A program made the translations under genes and the position numbers. Shown here one piece after another: positions 33,093-36,513 of a stretch of 36,513 bases of DNA. A model generated the notes under the pieces. It saw only the letters and a list, made by a program, of their open reading frames with translations, did not search any database and had not been told where the DNA came from. The number at the start of each line of letters is the position of its first letter. Within the stretch, counting starts at the first letter, position 1. The DNA is from an uncultured Paraglaciecola sp. (GTDB taxonomy: Bacteria > Pseudomonadota > Gammaproteobacteria > Enterobacterales > Alteromonadaceae). The DNA is taken from contig NZ_CAJWCF010000048.1 of NCBI RefSeq assembly GCF_913020055.1, positions 1 through 36,513 of the forward strand, read 5' to 3'.

Positions 33093-35241
33093 ATAAGTTT
33101 CGAGTGGTGAAGTATACATGAAAGCCCGACTCAAATTCATTGGTACTTTGTGCTCCATCATCATCAAAACGGTTACTCAGGTTACGCTGGGCAACAAAAC
33201 TAACAGTCCAGCAACAGGATTCATATTGCACACCTGTATAACTCTCCACTGTTCTGCTCAGTTCTAGGTCATGATACCAGCGGCCAACCCATTGCCAATT
33301 TTTGGCTAAAGGCCAGCTAGCGGTCACGCCCACTTGATTAATTTTTTCAGAGGATAAGTCTCTGACATATCGATGGTTTATCTGCACTATTTTATTTTCA
33401 CCGTGCTGATATTCCAACGACAAACTACTGCGTTCCACTTTATCCGTAAGAGTCGACACCTGTGCTTGGGTGTGCGCGTACCATTTACTGCCTATTTGCC
33501 AATCTAGCTCAGCAGCTAAGGCAGAACGGTCATCAACTTTAGACGCATCTAACACTTGGTTGTCTTTTAAATAAAATATTTGACCTAGACTGAGTTTAAA
33601 TCGTTCTCGGTTATTATTATCGACAAATCTTGATGTCATACCTACGGTAATTTGATTGTTGTCACTGATGCGATCAAGGCCTGTAAATTCCTGCCCTCTA
33701 AATAATCCGGCAAAATCATTAAATAGTCGTGTCGTGTCGTAAAGACCGATGTTGTTCTGGTCTTCGAAGCTGGTATACAAATACTGAACTTTAGGTTCAA
33801 AGGTTTGGGTTGCCTCTGTACCAAACCAACTAGCGGGCCTCTCAAATGCCAGAGAACCATAAACTTTGACTTGACCTAAGGTACGAGAAATATTCTTTTC
33901 AAGTGCTGAATTTTGAATGTTCTCTTGGACATACCTTGTATGTAAAACGGTGGCTTCCGCCAAAAACTCGCTCCATTGATTTTGAAACGGGTAGCGCACT
34001 GTAGGCGCAATATGAAAACGTGTGGCCGATGGACTCTCGAACTCTCCACTTTCAAAATAGGCTAACTCTGAATGCACTTGAAACTCAGCACCTAAAACTA
34101 TGGGTGTTAAATAATTGAGTCTGATTTCAGGTAATGCACTATAACTGTCGGGATGGTCTCCCAGCACTTCAAAGTCTCTAAATTGCGCAGTGACATCTAA
34201 GGTTTGTGAAAAATAACTCAAACCTAGTGTTTTATACAAATGCGTATCGGCCCGATTATAATAATCAGAACCTAAGTCAACGATATAGTTATCGTCGCTT
34301 AATCCATTAATATCTGCATTGACCCACCAGTTTTTGCCTACTTGCCCACTGTGTACTAATCGATAGAAATATCGGTCGGTGTCATTGTTGAGGTCTTTAT
34401 CATCTGGTAAGTATTCAATATTTGCCTGACCTGCATGTTGTTCGGTCATATATCTAAATTCAGTTTTAAGCTGCAAACCGCGCTCTGTCATTAATCTTGG
34501 GCTAAAAGTTAAATCGTAATTCGGTGCAATGTTCCAATACACCGGCTGTTCAATACTGATACCAGTGGCACTATTACTAGAAATTTTTGGGTATAGAAGA
34601 CCTGATTGTCTTTTATTATTTATTGGGAATGAAAAATACGGTAAATACAGCACAGGCACATCTTTTATATAAAATCGTGCGTGTTTCACCACTCCTCTGG
34701 ATTGGTCTGGTGTAAGTTCGATATTACTTGCTTGAATGCGCCAAACTTCATCATCAACCGGGCAAGTGGTGAAACTCGACTCGACTAAATTAATGCCCGT
34801 TTGTTGGCCCAAGCCAATCTTCTGAGCTTTACCATGGCCTTGAACACTGTTTAGCTGATAAAAGGCGTGTTCAATGACTAATTCATTTGACAGTCTGTTG
34901 AGCTGCACATTTTCACTGGATACCGTAATGTTATTGTCTTGGAAACTCACATTGCCTGTGGCATTTAAGGTTTGGGTCTGACGATTGAATACCGCTTCGT
35001 CAGCTTTGATTTTAGCGCTCGAGCTATCGATTTCTACTTTGCCTTTGAATTGGGCAAAAGTATCCTGATTGATTTCACTATCTTCAGACTTAACTTGAAT
35101 TTGACCTTCAAGTAAGGAATTTTCAAGGTTTGGTCCAGCCAAGGGAACAAAACAAACTTCTTGAGCATCGGCCAGCCCAATCGACATAAGCAGGCAACTG
35201 ATAAGTATGAATTGTTTGTTTTGTATACTAGACAAGTACAA
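33046..35241 (-). CDS. lptD: LPS-assembly protein LptD
   Basis: This 731-residue outer-membrane translocon inserts LPS into the outer leaflet with LptE. It has a signal peptide ending ADA, an N-terminal OstA beta-jellyroll (about 45-150), then the LptD barrel. All four cysteines of the E. coli disulphide pattern are present: C30, C160 and the pair C676-C677. The start is TTG with AGG 5 bases upstream; the only nearby ATG lies inside the signal peptide. It heads the operon with surA, which delivers LptD to the membrane. Its 3' end is the parent-like copy of the 44-base repeats. A TTGACA on the minus strand at 35370-35375 may be its -35 box. Confidence 0.95.
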   Translation of the reverse strand: MYLSSIQNKQFILISCLLMSIGLADAQEVCFVPLAGPNLENSLLEGQIQVKSEDSEINQDTFAQFKGKVEIDSSSAKIKADEAVFNRQTQTLNATGNVSFQDNNITVSSENVQLNRLSNELVIEHAFYQLNSVQGHGKAQKIGLGQQTGINLVESSFTTCPVDDEVWRIQASNIELTPDQSRGVVKHARFYIKDVPVLYLPYFSFPINNKRQSGLLYPKISSNSATGISIEQPVYWNIAPNYDLTFSPRLMTERGLQLKTEFRYMTEQHAGQANIEYLPDDKDLNNDTDRYFYRLVHSGQVGKNWWVNADINGLSDDNYIVDLGSDYYNRADTHLYKTLGLSYFSQTLDVTAQFRDFEVLGDHPDSYSALPEIRLNYLTPIVLGAEFQVHSELAYFESGEFESPSATRFHIAPTVRYPFQNQWSEFLAEATVLHTRYVQENIQNSALEKNISRTLGQVKVYGSLAFERPASWFGTEATQTFEPKVQYLYTSFEDQNNIGLYDTTRLFNDFAGLFRGQEFTGLDRISDNNQITVGMTSRFVDNNNRERFKLSLGQIFYLKDNQVLDASKVDDRSALAAELDWQIGSKWYAHTQAQVSTLTDKVERSSLSLEYQHGENKIVQINHRYVRDLSSEKINQVGVTASWPLAKNWQWVGRWYHDLELSRTVESYTGVQYESCCWTVSFVAQRNLSNRFDDDGAQSTNEFESGFHVYFTTRNLLRDGLFGYRRPYLLN

Positions 35242-35391
35242 AGTGGCCTAAAGTTGGGTTGAAAACAGCAAGTAAATACGTAATTTTAAAGGTTTCAATG
35301 GGATTTACCAGTAAACTTGCAAAAAAAGCCATATTTCGTCATCCTTTATTTTCGTTTAGCTGCCATCTTTGTCAAATTATAAGAGAGCCAA
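35242..35391. promoter_or_regulatory. Divergent promoter region between lptD and amgK
   Basis: These 150 bases must hold promoters for both directions. On the minus strand a perfect TTGACA (35370-35375) lies about 130 bases before the lptD start; its -10 is only weakly matched (AT-rich, about 17 bases on). On the plus strand AAGAGAG (35381-35387) is the ribosome site of amgK. No clear sigma-E motif was found. Confidence 0.4.
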
Positions 35392-36417
35392 TTGAAAACA
35401 CAGTTATCAAACAAGCAACTTCGAAAGCAGCAATTACAGGACTGGATTAATCAAAACACAGATTTCGAGTGCCTTTCGTTGGAAATAGTTTCAGGTGATG
35501 CCAGTTTTCGTCGATATTTTCGATTTGACTGCCGTGAGCAATCGATTATTGCTGTGGATGCGCCGCCAGAACATGAAAATCCAGCGCAATTTATTGCTGT
35601 GGCACATAGTTACCAAGAGAAAGGCTTAAGAGTTCCAGAAGTTTACGCTCACGATCTAGAACAGGGATTTTACATCCAAGAAGATTTTGGTAATCGTTTG
35701 TTTAGTGACTTATTAACAGAGGACTCCTGCGAACGATTATATTCTAAAGCATTAGATAATATCCCTCATATCCAAAGCTGTATCTCTACTGAAAATGGAC
35801 CGTTGCCTGCTTTTAATAGTGCATTTATAGACAGAGAATTAGACATCTTCCCAGAGTGGTTATTAGGAAATTATCTGCAGCTACGGCTGACTGATGTCGA
35901 ACAAACCATGCTGACTAAGGTGTTTGATTCAGTCAAAAAGTCTTGCCTCTCTCAGCCTATGGTCGGCATGCACAGAGATTATCATTCCCGTAATTTAATG
36001 TTACTTGAAGATGATGAAATAGGCGTAATTGATTTTCAAGATGCAGTTGTTGGACCCATTACCTATGATGCAGTTTCATTGCTTAGAGACTGTTATCAAG
36101 ACTGGCCTAAAGTTAAAGTGTTGGAATGGTTGAGACGTTTTCATTTAAAATATTATGCTGAATATTCGTGGACTGAATTTAAAATGTGGTTTGATTGTAT
36201 GGGCATGCAGAGGCATATCAAAATAGCGGGTATTTTTGCTCGATTGTATATGCGCGACCATAAACCAAGTTTCTTATCTGATATTCCTCATACTTTGCAC
36301 TATATAATCGATGCAGCCAGTCAATACCCTGAATATGCTGAGTTCGTCAGTTTTGTTAGTGAGCGAGTGTTACCCAAGGTGTTGCAAAAACTAGAGATGC
36401 ACAAACATGACGCGTAA
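35392..36417 (+). CDS. amgK: AmgK-like N-acetylmuramate/N-acetylglucosamine kinase
   Basis: This 341-residue member of the aminoglycoside-phosphotransferase fold has the catalytic loop [12 protein letters not shown] (HxDxxxxN) and metal-binding [13 protein letters not shown]. In the anomeric MurNAc recycling route known from Pseudomonas, AmgK makes MurNAc-1-phosphate for MurU, which is encoded next and overlaps by 11 bases. The gene pair lying divergent from lptD is also the Pseudomonas arrangement. The start is TTG with AAGAGAG about 4 bases upstream and no near ATG in frame. Both this gene and lptD thus start with TTG. Cytoplasmic. Confidence 0.9.
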   Translation: MKTQLSNKQLRKQQLQDWINQNTDFECLSLEIVSGDASFRRYFRFDCREQSIIAVDAPPEHENPAQFIAVAHSYQEKGLRVPEVYAHDLEQGFYIQEDFGNRLFSDLLTEDSCERLYSKALDNIPHIQSCISTENGPLPAFNSAFIDRELDIFPEWLLGNYLQLRLTDVEQTMLTKVFDSVKKSCLSQPMVGMHRDYHSRNLMLLEDDEIGVIDFQDAVVGPITYDAVSLLRDCYQDWPKVKVLEWLRRFHLKYYAEYSWTEFKMWFDCMGMQRHIKIAGIFARLYMRDHKPSFLSDIPHTLHYIIDAASQYPEYAEFVSFVSERVLPKVLQKLEMHKHDA

Positions 36418-36513
36418 AACCGCCATGATCTTAGCAGCAGGAAGAGGCGAGCGAATGCGACCTTTAACTGATTCTGTGCCTAAACCTATGTTGAAAGTGC
36501 AAGCTAAACCCTT
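36407..36513 (+). CDS. murU: MurU-like nucleotidyltransferase, N-terminal part (runs off the window)
   Basis: The first 35 residues read [20 protein letters not shown], then [11 protein letters not shown]. This is the nucleotide-binding start of sugar-phosphate nucleotidyltransferases (LAAGxGxRMxPLT and PKPML). After AmgK the natural assignment is MurU, which turns MurNAc-1-phosphate into UDP-MurNAc. The ATG overlaps the last 11 bases of amgK in another frame, so the two are translationally coupled. The rest lies beyond the window end. Confidence 0.88.
   Translation, partial: MTRKTAMILAAGRGERMRPLTDSVPKPMLKVQAKP

Noticed and set aside
35259..35450. Plus-strand frame of 63 codons before amgK
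   Set aside because: It lies in the divergent promoter region and overlaps the amgK start in another frame; no ribosome site.

Overview
The window looks like a chromosomal segment of a marine gammaproteobacterium of the order Alteromonadales, probably Alteromonadaceae (Glaciecola/Paraglaciecola-like). This is inferred from the AT-rich composition, the order lptD-surA-pdxA-rsmA-apaG-apaH with amgK-murU divergent from lptD, and the combination of Tat-type TldD, DUF885 and DUF5916 proteins. No rRNA, tRNA, CRISPR array, insertion sequence or prophage was seen.

Layout. (1) 1-8141: a minus-strand operon encoding a DUF4159 protein, a MoxR AAA+ ATPase, a DUF58 protein, a BatA-type anchor protein, a DUF4175-like membrane protein and a large membrane protein with a glutamine-amidotransferase-like fold. 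The tail of an unrelated plus-strand gene lies at its end. (2) 8159-11196: a Tat-exported TldD-like protease and a TldE/PmbA-like partner, separated from region 1 by an intrinsic terminator/attenuator. (3) 11352-15068: an operon of an M24 aminopeptidase-like protein, a DUF885 metallopeptidase and an SGNH/GDSL hydrolase, with a perfect 18-bp-arm inverted repeat in its leader. (4) 15069-15685: an intergenic region holding a decayed paralogue of the nuclease gene found 10 kb away, and a good sigma70 promoter for a small PepSY protein. (5) 16230-22629: a two-component system (14-blade beta-propeller sensor kinase and OmpR-type regulator) co-transcribed with a DUF5916 outer-membrane protein. It is divergent from an acidic lipoprotein and an outer-membrane beta-barrel protein. 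Four phased 11-bp direct repeats in the divergent promoter region are a candidate regulator operator. (6) 24611-26306: an accessory-looking patch with inverted repeats, an orphan coding fragment, a nuclease-like protein that appears to start at ATT, an operator-like palindrome, an intrinsic terminator and a heptamer tandem repeat. (7) 26307-28331: a chemoreceptor. (8) 28502-36513: the conserved LPS-export/periplasmic folding/PLP/ribosome-maturation operon, then divergent amgK-murU for peptidoglycan recycling.

How the genes fit together. Much of the window serves the cell envelope and peptide turnover: LptD and SurA build the outer membrane, AmgK/MurU recycle cell wall sugars, and regions 1-3 encode exported or membrane proteins with peptidase or MoxR/VWA-like roles. 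The less ordinary signals are the nuclease gene with its decayed second copy and ATT start, the tandem 44-bp repeats that look like diverged copies of the lptD 3' end, the phased direct repeats beside the sensor kinase, and the exported TldD next to an apparently signal-less TldE.

Several start codons were moved from the longest open frame to the one supported by a Shine-Dalgarno sequence or signal peptide. Each case is explained in its entry.
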